DNA from: Bacteroidales bacterium
GTDB taxonomy: Bacteria > Bacteroidota > Bacteroidia > Bacteroidales > P3
Direction: 5' to 3'
Length of the DNA: 64,000 bases
Assembly (NCBI GenBank): GCA_017522105.1
Contig: JAFXAA010000010.1
Span: 1-64,000, forward strand
Part shown: positions 30,755-37,960 of the stretch, in pieces
How positions within the stretch are numbered: position 1 is the first letter of the stretch
Layout of the letters: each line of letters opens with the position of its first letter
The notes under the pieces: model-generated
The model's database searches: none
Seen by the model: only the letters and a program-made list of their open reading frames with translations
What the model was told of the DNA's origin: nothing
Position numbers and translations under genes: made by a program

Positions 30755-31840
30755 ATGATACTATTAGACGACAACACACCCACACTCATCGCCGCCGCTG
30801 CGGCACAGAAGCCTGACACCATAGTGCCCAAGGACGAATTCGGCCAGATGGTGCATGCTCAGGACAGCATCTCAACCGCCATCAAGGACAGTCTCCGCAA
30901 CATGGACGTCTCCGACCTCAAGGCTGTGGTCACCGGTGAGAATACCATCCTCCGCGACGGCCTCCGCGAACTCACGCAGCTCACCGTACAGTTCGTGCCC
31001 AAACTCCTCGTAGCCATCCTCATCCTCTGGATAGGCTTCAAGCTCGTCAAGATGCTCAAACGCGTCATCATGCGCGGCCTCGACCGCCGCAACGCCGAGC
31101 CCAGCCTCAAGAGCTTCCTCGGCTCGCTGACCGACGTGCTGCTCAAGGCGATGATCATCATCATGGCCATGGACGTCATCGGCATCAAGGCCACCTCCTT
31201 CATAGCCCTCCTCGGCGCCATGGGCCTGGCCGTGGGCATGGCCCTCCAGGGCACCCTGCAGAACTTCGCCGGCGGCGTCATCATCCTGCTCATGAAGCCC
31301 TTCAAGGTTGACGACTACATAGAATGCGGCTCCTACAAGGGCTACATCAAGGAGATACGCATCTTCCACACCATCATGCGCCCCTTCAACGGCCGCACCA
31401 TCATCATCCCCAACAGTGAGCTTGCCACCAAGAGCCTCATCAACCACACCAAGGAGCCGCAGATACGCCTCGACGTGGTGGCCTCGGTGGCTTACGGCAC
31501 CGACCTGCGCAAGGCCAAGGAGGTCCTCTGGCAGGTCATCAAGGCCGAGCCCCTCATCACCTGGAACCCAAGGGAGCCCAAGGTGGCCGTGAGCAACCTC
31601 GGCGACAGCTCCGTGGACATCACCCTCTGGCTCTGGACCAAGGTGGAGGACTACTGGACCGTCTGGGAGCACATCCGCGAGGACATCTACATTGCCTTCA
31701 ACAACGCCGGCGTCGAGATACCGTTCCCGCAGGTCACCGTGCACAACGCCACCGAGAGCGCCCCCATACACATGGAGCCCCGCGAGGCTACGGCCCACGA
31801 AGTGACCACCGACGAAGAAAAGCTCGGCACAGGTAACTGA
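30755..31840 (+). CDS. MscS-family mechanosensitive channel
   Basis: Small-conductance mechanosensitive channel protein of 361 residues. After an N-terminal periplasmic stretch come three membrane helices (FVPKLLVAILILWIGFKLV; MIIIMAMDVIGI; FIALLGAMGLAVGMALQGTL). The last is the pore-lining TM3 with its Gly/Ala pattern, followed by NFAGGVIILLMKPFKVDDYI and the beta domain (RTIIIPNSELATKSLINHT). It releases osmolytes on hypo-osmotic shock. The C-terminal tail is longer than in E. coli MscS and hydrophilic. Confidence 0.93.
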   Translation: MILLDDNTPTLIAAAAAQKPDTIVPKDEFGQMVHAQDSISTAIKDSLRNMDVSDLKAVVTGENTILRDGLRELTQLTVQFVPKLLVAILILWIGFKLVKMLKRVIMRGLDRRNAEPSLKSFLGSLTDVLLKAMIIIMAMDVIGIKATSFIALLGAMGLAVGMALQGTLQNFAGGVIILLMKPFKVDDYIECGSYKGYIKEIRIFHTIMRPFNGRTIIIPNSELATKSLINHTKEPQIRLDVVASVAYGTDLRKAKEVLWQVIKAEPLITWNPREPKVAVSNLGDSSVDITLWLWTKVEDYWTVWEHIREDIYIAFNNAGVEIPFPQVTVHNATESAPIHMEPREATAHEVTTDEEKLGTGN

Positions 31841-31845
31841 AGAAT

Positions 31846-31935
31846 AATGCGTTAATGTGTTAGTGCGTTAAAGCGTTAGAGAGTGTCGCAATCATCACTA
31901 ACACATTAACGCACTAACGCATTGGCACATTGACG
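31846..31935. repeat. ATGCGTTAATGTGTTAG-armed repeat, sister of the korA-korB element
   Basis: ATGCGTTAATGTGTTAGTGC and TTAAAGCGTTAGAG form the left array, a short core (TGTCGCAATCATC) follows, and the right array reads ACTAACACATTAACGCACTA and on to CGCATTGGCACATTGACG. GCGTTAATGTGTTAGTG and CACTAACACATTAACGC are exact reverse complements, so the element could form a strong hairpin after the MscS stop codon. Confidence 0.85.
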
Positions 31936-31972
31936 TTTTGACACACTATAGCAATATCAAAGCTGAACACTT

Positions 31973-33136
31973 ATGAGAAAAGGCCTTTTTAAACTTATGG
32001 GGGCATCGGTATGCCTGTTTTTACTCTTTCCTTTTTCCTTTTTCAATTCAGCGTCAGCGTCGGCGCAGCCCTTGAGCGACGGCGCCACGGCCAGCGTGCT
32101 CACCTGCGGGGTGGGTGAGGATTTCTACACCTCCTTTGGCCATAGCGCCGTGCGCATCACAGACTCCGCACGCGGGCTCGACCTCGTCTACAACTACGGC
32201 ACCTTCGATTTCGACACGCCGCACTTCTACTGGAAGTTCATGCGTGGCCAGCTTGACTATCAGCTCAGCCGCTCCACTTACAGCCAGTTTCTGGCCGAAT
32301 ACACGTGGCTCGGCCGTTCGGTCAGCGAGCAGACACTCAACTTCACTCCGACCCAGGTGGCCAACCTCTTCATCCTCCTGGAGACCAACTACCTGCCGCA
32401 GTATCGCAACTATCGCTACGACTTCCTGCGCGACAACTGCGCCACACGTGTGCGCGACGTGGTCTACAGCGCCTGGGCGGCTGACACCCTGCTGCAGCGC
32501 TCGGCCGAGCCCGCGAGCTATCGCCAGCTCCTGGCTACATGTCTGAAGGACAGCATGGAGTGGTGGCGCCTTGGCATTGACCTGCTCTTCGGTCTGCCCA
32601 CCGACCACCGCTGCACAGCACCGGAGCGTATGTTCCTCCCTGCCGAGCTTGAGGCAGAACTCGCCCGCTGCACCACGTCTGACGTGAGGCTGGCTTCTGC
32701 CATCGTGGGGCCCGCGCACCCTCTGCTGCCCTCTGGATGCTCTCCCAAGCATCGCAGTTTTCCGCCCGTGGTGGCTTTCGCCCTCTTGCTGGCCCTGGTG
32801 GTCGTCATGAGCTGGCGCCGCTGGTGGCGTCCATGGATGGACCGCGTGCTCTTTGTCGTCGCGGGCCTCTGCGGACTCTTCCTCTGCTTCATGTGGTTCG
32901 GCACCAACCACTGGTGCACCCGCTGGAACCTCAACATCCTGTGGCTCTCGCCCTTGCTGTTGCTCATAGCCATACGCCTTGAGCGCAGCCCCCGCTGGGC
33001 CCTGTGGCTGCAGGAGGCCATGTTCCTCGCCGCCGCCGTGTGGGTTGTGTGGTGCGGCCTCTCGGTTGCCATTATTCCGCTGATTATCATGCTGATGCTG
33101 CGTGTCGGCATGCTACTCTTTCCGATAAAGCGTTGA
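31973..33136 (+). CDS. DUF4105 (Lnb N-terminal periplasmic domain) membrane protein
   Basis: Protein of 387 residues: a signal peptide (CLFLLFPFSFFNSASASAQ), a periplasmic DUF4105 domain with VGEDFYTSFGHSAVRITD (conserved His), YNYGTFDFDTPHFYWKFM and YDFLRDNCATRVRDVV (conserved Asn-Cys), then about five membrane helices from residue 262 on. This papain/NlpC-like domain occurs in lipoprotein acyltransferase Lnb, so an envelope lipid or lipoprotein role is plausible but unproven. Part of the signal peptide is encoded by CTTTTTCCTTTTTC repeats. Confidence 0.85.
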   Translation: MRKGLFKLMGASVCLFLLFPFSFFNSASASAQPLSDGATASVLTCGVGEDFYTSFGHSAVRITDSARGLDLVYNYGTFDFDTPHFYWKFMRGQLDYQLSRSTYSQFLAEYTWLGRSVSEQTLNFTPTQVANLFILLETNYLPQYRNYRYDFLRDNCATRVRDVVYSAWAADTLLQRSAEPASYRQLLATCLKDSMEWWRLGIDLLFGLPTDHRCTAPERMFLPAELEAELARCTTSDVRLASAIVGPAHPLLPSGCSPKHRSFPPVVAFALLLALVVVMSWRRWWRPWMDRVLFVVAGLCGLFLCFMWFGTNHWCTRWNLNILWLSPLLLLIAIRLERSPRWALWLQEAMFLAAAVWVVWCGLSVAIIPLIIMLMLRVGMLLFPIKR

Positions 33137-33149
33137 TAGCCAGCCTTTC

Positions 33150-33260
33150 CATGGAGCCCCTACGGAGCCCCTACGGAGTCCCTACGGCCGTTCTTCAGTG
33201 GAACGCCGTAGAAACGCCGTCGGGGCTCCGTGGCAGATGCGTCGGGGCTCCGCATCATGA
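33150..33260. repeat. CCTACGGAG palindrome with CTTCAGTGG units
   Basis: Three GGAGCCCCTACGG/GGAGTCCCTACGG units are followed by CCGTTCTTCAGTGGAACG and opposed GCCGTCGGGGCTCCGTGG and GTCGGGGCTCCGC units. The left array is nearly identical to 20100-20133. Short ATAACCAATAACCGATATCC repeats follow (33338-33370) before the ffh promoter. No gene seen in 33137-33430. Confidence 0.75.
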
Positions 33261-33395
33261 CCGTGTCAGGCTGTTGTCAGTCCGACTTCTTCTAACGTAT
33301 TGATAACGTTGGATATATGTTCTTCTATGCAATCCATAACCAATAACCGATATCCAATAACCAATATTTTTGGTTTTTATTTGGATATTTTTTTG

Positions 33396-33403
33396 TATAT
33401 TTG
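33396..33403 (+). promoter_or_regulatory. -7 element of ffh
   Basis: TATATTTG at 33396-33403, about 28 nt upstream of the ATG. TTTG-like stretches occur at 12 and 23 nt upstream but none at the preferred 19, so the -33 element is uncertain. Confidence 0.6.
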
Positions 33404-33430
33404 CAGTTTGATTAAATAGCATCGTGGAGT

Positions 33431-34747
33431 ATGTTTGAGAACCTTAGTAGCAAGATTGAGAAAGCGTTGCATACCCTTCGCGGCAAGGGTAGCATCACCG
33501 ATATTAACGTGGCGGAGACCGTCAAGGAGGTGCGCAAGGCCCTGCTCGACGCCGACGTGAGCTACCCCATAGCCAAGGAGTTCACCGACAAGGTGAAGGC
33601 CGAAGCCTTGGGCCGCAACGTCATCACGAGCATCGAGCCGGGACAGCTGATGGTGAAGATTGTGCACGAGGAGCTGACCAAGCTGATGGGCTCCGAGAGC
33701 GTGGACATCAACGTCAAGGGCCAGCCCGCGGTGGTGCTCATAGCCGGTTTGCAGGGTTCCGGTAAGACGACCTTCAGCGCCAAGCTGGCCAACCTGCTTA
33801 AGACCAAGCGCGGGCGCCAGGTGATGCTGGTGGCTGGCGACGTGTACCGTCCGGCGGCCATCAGCCAGCTGCAGACGCTGGGCGGGCAGATCGGTGTGCC
33901 GGTGTACACCGAGGAGGGGTCGAAGAACCCCGTGGAGATTGCCAAGCATGCCATCGCCGAAGCCAAGGGCAAGGGGGTGAACGTGGTGATTGTGGATACC
34001 GCAGGCCGACTGGCTGTGGACGATGAGATGATGGACGAGATTGCGGCCCTGAAGCGCGAGCTGCAGCCGCAGGAGACCCTCTTCGTGGTGGACGCCATGA
34101 CGGGTCAGGACGCCGTGAACACTGCCAAAGCCTTCAACGACAGGATTGACTTCGACGGCGTGGTGCTCACCAAGCTTGACGGCGACACCCGCGGCGGCGC
34201 GGCGCTGACGATACGCTACACCGTGCAGAAGCCCATCAAGTTCGTCGGCGTGGGCGAGAAGATGGACGCCCTCGACGTGTTCCACCCCGACCGCATGGCC
34301 AACCGCATACTGGGCATGGGCGATGTGGTGAGCCTGGTGGAGAGGGCCGAGGCGCAGTTTGACGAGCAGGAGGCTCGCAAGCTCTCCAAGAAGTTGATGC
34401 AGAACGAGTACAACTTCGAGGACTTCCTGGGCCAGGTGGCGCAGATCAAGAAGATGGGGTCGATGAAAGACCTCATAGGCATGATTCCCGGCATGGACAA
34501 GCTGACGAAGAACGTGGAGATTAGCGACGACGCATTCAAGCCCATCGAGGCCATGATAGGCAGCATGACGCCCTACGAACGCCAGCATCCGGGCTGCCTC
34601 AACGGTAGCCGCAAGCAGCGCATCGCCGCCGGCAGCGGCCGCACGATACAGGAGCTCAACCGCTTCCTCAAGCAGTTCGAGGACACGCGCAAGATGATGA
34701 AGATGGTGAGCAAGAACGGCGGCAGGATGCCGATGAGGAGAAGGTGA
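33431..34747 (+). CDS. ffh: Signal recognition particle protein Ffh
   Basis: SRP54 homologue of 438 residues that binds signal sequences and SRP RNA to target membrane proteins with FtsY. It has an N domain (LSSKIEKALHTLRGKGSITD), the G domain with P-loop LIAGLQGSGKTTFSAKLA, VAGDVYRPAAISQLQ, IVDTAGRLAVDDEMM and LTKLDGDTRGGAAL, and a methionine-rich M domain (MIPGMDKLTK, SRKQRIAAGSGRTIQELN, TRKMMKMVSKNGGRMP). Length is normal. folD follows after 86 nt. Confidence 0.96.
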   Translation: MFENLSSKIEKALHTLRGKGSITDINVAETVKEVRKALLDADVSYPIAKEFTDKVKAEALGRNVITSIEPGQLMVKIVHEELTKLMGSESVDINVKGQPAVVLIAGLQGSGKTTFSAKLANLLKTKRGRQVMLVAGDVYRPAAISQLQTLGGQIGVPVYTEEGSKNPVEIAKHAIAEAKGKGVNVVIVDTAGRLAVDDEMMDEIAALKRELQPQETLFVVDAMTGQDAVNTAKAFNDRIDFDGVVLTKLDGDTRGGAALTIRYTVQKPIKFVGVGEKMDALDVFHPDRMANRILGMGDVVSLVERAEAQFDEQEARKLSKKLMQNEYNFEDFLGQVAQIKKMGSMKDLIGMIPGMDKLTKNVEISDDAFKPIEAMIGSMTPYERQHPGCLNGSRKQRIAAGSGRTIQELNRFLKQFEDTRKMMKMVSKNGGRMPMRRR

Positions 34748-34833
34748 TAATATGATGATAATTATGGAGTTCTGGCATTTCAAGGAGTTCCCTGAACTCC
34801 CCGAACTTTTGAGCTCCCCCAAAAACATAAAAT

Positions 34834-35703
34834 ATGGTACAGTTATTGGACGGCAAGGCGTTGGCCTTGCAGATTAAGGATGAGATAGCCAATGAGGTGC
34901 GGGCCCTCACTAAGGAGGGCCACCGTGCGCCGCATCTGGCGGCAGTGATTGTGGGCGAGGATGGGGCCAGCATGACCTACGTGGCCAACAAGGAGAAGTC
35001 GAGCAAGGAGGTGGGCTTCACCTCCAGCGTGTACCGCATGAGCGAGAAGACCACAGAGGCGCAGCTGCTGGAGACGATAGAGTTCCTGAACAACGACCCT
35101 GACATTGACGGCTTCATAGTGCAGCTGCCGCTGCCAAAGCACATCAACGAGCAGAAGGTCATCAACACCATTTCGGCGGACAAGGACGTGGACGGCTTCA
35201 CGCCGGTGAACATCGGCCGCATGGTCCTTGGCGAGGATTGCTTCGTGCCTGCCACGCCGATGGGCATCTGCACGCTGCTGAAGCGCTACGGCATAGAGAC
35301 GGCCGGCAAGCACTGCGTGGTGCTGGGACGCTCGAACATAGTGGGTACGCCTGCCGCCAACCTGCTGAGCCGCAAAGGTTTTGACTGCACGGTGACGATG
35401 TGCCACAGCAAGACGCAGAACCTTGCGGAACTGACGCGTCAGGCCGACATACTGGTTGTGGCCATAGGCAAGCCAGAGTTCGTCACCGCCGACATGGTGA
35501 AGCCCGGTGCCGTGGTGGTGGATGTTGGCATACACCGTGTGGCCGATGCCACGAAGAAGAACGGATACCGCGTCATAGGCGATGTGAAACACAGCGAGGT
35601 GGACGCCAAGTGCAGCTGGGTGACCCCGGTGCCCGGCGGCGTGGGCCCGCTGACGATAGTGAGCCTGCTGGAGAACACGCTGAAGGCGTACAAGCGCAAA
35701 TGA
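34834..35703 (+). CDS. folD: Bifunctional methylenetetrahydrofolate dehydrogenase/cyclohydrolase FolD
   Basis: FolD interconverts 5,10-methylene-, methenyl- and 10-formyl-THF with NADP. The catalytic lysine segment MTYVANKEKSSKEVGF, the substrate loop GFIVQLPLPKHINEQKVI, DGFTPVNIGRM and the Rossmann motif VVLGRSNIVGTPAANLL are all present, as is PGGVGPLTIVSLLENTL at the end. 289 residues is usual. It shares one-carbon metabolism with gcvT and the dihydrofolate reductase in this window. A terminator follows. Confidence 0.96.
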   Translation: MVQLLDGKALALQIKDEIANEVRALTKEGHRAPHLAAVIVGEDGASMTYVANKEKSSKEVGFTSSVYRMSEKTTEAQLLETIEFLNNDPDIDGFIVQLPLPKHINEQKVINTISADKDVDGFTPVNIGRMVLGEDCFVPATPMGICTLLKRYGIETAGKHCVVLGRSNIVGTPAANLLSRKGFDCTVTMCHSKTQNLAELTRQADILVVAIGKPEFVTADMVKPGAVVVDVGIHRVADATKKNGYRVIGDVKHSEVDAKCSWVTPVPGGVGPLTIVSLLENTLKAYKRK

Positions 35704-35719
35704 TTAAGCTGGGAATACA

Positions 35720-35760
35720 AGAAGAGGCCGCAACTCACGAGTTGCGGCCTCACTCTTTCT
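35720..35760. terminator. Bidirectional terminator between folD and the lipoprotein gene
   Basis: GAGGCCGCAACTC and GAGTTGCGGCCTC form a perfect 13-bp stem with a tiny loop. It is flanked by CACTCTTTCT on the plus side and TTCTTG on the minus side, and separates convergent genes. Confidence 0.85.
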
Positions 35761-35771
35761 ATAGGGTTGTA

Positions 35772-36248
35772 TCAATACTCCACAGGATATGTCACCACAG
35801 CGCGGAAGCGCATGGTGGAGAAGGAGGTGATGTCTGAAGGGTAGTAGCCGAGGTCGCAGATCATGAAGGTGATGCGTCCGGGGGAGACATCGTAGCGTAT
35901 GTTGATGCTCTGCGCCACCCAATTGCCACCAAAGAAGTTGCTGTCGTCGGCAAAGGGTGCATCGGGATAGTAGACGTAGGGCAGTGGTTGCTGGTAGTCT
36001 ACACCGTCGTCGGCGCGGAGATAGTAGTAGGCGCTAATGTTGCCCACGGAGAGAGCGGCATCGTCGATAGCGTTCCAGGGGAAGTCGCAGTAGTAGTTCT
36101 TGTCTGCGCCTTGCCTCCACATGTCGTTGGTGATGGTGAAGGTGGCTGAGCGGGTGTTGACGTCCTTGCTGCATGAGGCGAGGAAGACAGGTGCAACGAT
36201 GGCAGCCACAAGGGCGATGAGTGTGATTTTTAATGTGTTCTTTTTCAT
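35772..36248 (-). CDS. Hypothetical lipoprotein
   Basis: Lipoprotein of 158 residues: a signal peptide (KITLIALVAAIVAPVFLASC) with lipobox LASC, then a beta-rich domain with many aromatic residues (NDMWRQGADKNYYCDFPWNA, LPYVYYPDAPFAD, YDVSPGRITFMICDLGYYPS, RFRAVVTYPVEY). No named family was recognised, although the size and composition recall small Bacteroidales surface lipoproteins. Single gene with a -7 box TAATTTTG about 60 nt upstream on the minus strand (36318-36311). Confidence 0.7.
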   Translation of the reverse strand: MKKNTLKITLIALVAAIVAPVFLASCSKDVNTRSATFTITNDMWRQGADKNYYCDFPWNAIDDAALSVGNISAYYYLRADDGVDYQQPLPYVYYPDAPFADDSNFFGGNWVAQSINIRYDVSPGRITFMICDLGYYPSDITSFSTMRFRAVVTYPVEY

Positions 36249-36465
36249 TGTATGGTTGTTTTTGTTTGGTTCTAATAACGTGTGTATGCCCTGTTTATTG
36301 TTTTCGGATGCAAAATTACTACTTCTTTGACAATAATTTTCCGGGAAGGCAAAATATTTTTCTACAATAAACGTTATAAGGCATGAAACAAAAATGAGAA
36401 AACTGCGTTATAGCGATAAATAACAAGCTGTAAGCTGTGAGCCACAAGTTTTAAGAGAAAGGCCT
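36249..36465. other. Intergenic region upstream of rpoD
   Basis: AT-rich gap between divergent genes. It holds the -7 box of the lipoprotein gene (CAAAATTA on the plus strand at 36311-36318) and, just before rpoD, a short AAGCTGTAAGCTGTGAGCC tract of the low-complexity type seen elsewhere. No clear -33/-7 pair for rpoD was found. Confidence 0.5.
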
Positions 36466-37326
36466 ATGAGACAACTGAAGATTACCCATTCGATAACGAA
36501 CCGCGACATCAAGTCGCTGGACAAATACTTGCAGGACATCTGCAGCGAGGAGTTGCTGACGCCCGAACAGGAGGTGCAGCTGGCGCAGCGCATCAAGCAG
36601 GGCGACCAGGCGGCGTTGGAGCGTCTGACGAAGGCCAACCTGAGGTTCGTGGTGAGTGTGGCCAAGCAGTACCAGAACCAGGGCTTGAGCCTGCCCGACC
36701 TCATCAATGAGGGCAATGTGGGGCTGATAAAGGCGGCCAAACGGTTCGACGAGACGCGTGGCTTCAAGTTCATCAGCTATGCCGTGTGGTGGATACGCCA
36801 GAGCATTCTGCAGGCCATCGCCGAGAACAGCCGCATAGTGCGCCTGCCGAGCAACCAGCTTGGCGCCCTCAACAAGCTGAAAAAGGAGATAAGCAAGCTG
36901 GAGCAGCAGCTGGAGCGTCCGCCATCGGAGGAGGAACTGGCCGAGTTGCTCGACATACCGGAAGACAAGATCAAGGCCATACTGAACATCAGCGGCCGCC
37001 ATGTGAGCATCGATGCACCGTTGGCGAGCGACGAGGATGTGAACTTCGTCGATGTGCTGCCCAACGAGGACACGCCGCCGACGGACGACAAGCTGATGCA
37101 GGAGAGCCTCTCGCAGGAGATTGAGCGCTGTCTGTCGACGCTGACGGAGATTGAGCGCGAGGTCATCAGGATGTATTTCGGCATCGGCCAGCCGCACCCG
37201 CTGAGCCTGGACGAGATCGCCATGAAGTTCAACCTCACCCGCGAGCGTGTCCGCCAGATAAAGGAGAAAGGCATCAAGCGCCTGAAGAACAGTAGCAAGA
37301 GCAAGCACTTGAAGGCATATCTGTAA
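36466..37326 (+). CDS. rpoD: Primary sigma factor RpoD/SigA (short Bacteroidota type)
   Basis: Sigma-70 family factor of 286 residues, the short form of the primary sigma factor in Bacteroidota, which recognises TTTG/TAnnTTTG promoters. Region 1.2 ([20 protein letters not shown]), region 2 ([60 protein letters not shown]), region 3 ([17 protein letters not shown]) and region 4 ([36 protein letters not shown]) are complete. rsmG follows after 13 nt. Confidence 0.96.
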   Translation: MRQLKITHSITNRDIKSLDKYLQDICSEELLTPEQEVQLAQRIKQGDQAALERLTKANLRFVVSVAKQYQNQGLSLPDLINEGNVGLIKAAKRFDETRGFKFISYAVWWIRQSILQAIAENSRIVRLPSNQLGALNKLKKEISKLEQQLERPPSEEELAELLDIPEDKIKAILNISGRHVSIDAPLASDEDVNFVDVLPNEDTPPTDDKLMQESLSQEIERCLSTLTEIEREVIRMYFGIGQPHPLSLDEIAMKFNLTRERVRQIKEKGIKRLKNSSKSKHLKAYL

Positions 37327-37339
37327 TGCTTGTCGAAGG

Positions 37340-37960
37340 GTGGATATTATTCTGAAATACTTTCCGGAACTTACGGAGCGGCAGCGTGAACAGTTTGCCG
37401 CTCTGTTGCCTTTGTACGAGGAGTGGAACGCGCAGATTAACGTCATCTCGCGCAAGGACATGGAGAACTTCTACGAACACCATGTGCTGCACTCGCTCGC
37501 TATCGCCAAAGCCATACGTTTCGCCCCGATGACCGAGGTGCTCGACGTTGGCACAGGAGGAGGCTTCCCCGGGGTGCCGCTGGCGGTGATGTTCCCCGAC
37601 GCACGCTTCACGCTGATAGACTCGATAGGCAAGAAGATAAAGGTAGTTAATGATGTCGTTGAGAGGCTGGGCCTGAAGAACACCAAGGCCATGCAGATAA
37701 GGGCCGAGCAGCTGGAAGGGGAGTACGACTTCGTGGTGTCGAGGGCTGTCACCACGCTGGGCGAGTTTGTGCCGTGGGTGAAGAACAAGATATCAAAAAC
37801 CCAGTACAACAGCCTGCGCAACGGTATTCTCTATCTCAAGGGTGGCGACCTCACCAACGAGCTCTTCGCCTTCCGTCACAAGGTGAAGACCTGGGACATC
37901 GGCGAGTGGTTCGACGGCGAGTGGTTCGAGACCAAGAAGGTCATCTACCTGCCGTTGTGA
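37340..37960 (+). CDS. rsmG: 16S rRNA (guanine-N7) methyltransferase RsmG
   Basis: RsmG (GidB) methylates G527 of 16S rRNA with S-adenosylmethionine. GTG start; 206 residues. Landmarks: YEEWNAQINVISRKDMENFY, EVLDVGTGGGFPGVPLAVMF (SAM-binding Gly-rich loop), FTLIDSIGKKIKVVND and YDFVVSRAVTTLGEFVPW. Its 3' end overlaps the convergent beta-mannosidase gene by 16 nt, so there is no room for a terminator between them. Confidence 0.95.
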   Translation: MDIILKYFPELTERQREQFAALLPLYEEWNAQINVISRKDMENFYEHHVLHSLAIAKAIRFAPMTEVLDVGTGGGFPGVPLAVMFPDARFTLIDSIGKKIKVVNDVVERLGLKNTKAMQIRAEQLEGEYDFVVSRAVTTLGEFVPWVKNKISKTQYNSLRNGILYLKGGDLTNELFAFRHKVKTWDIGEWFDGEWFETKKVIYLPL

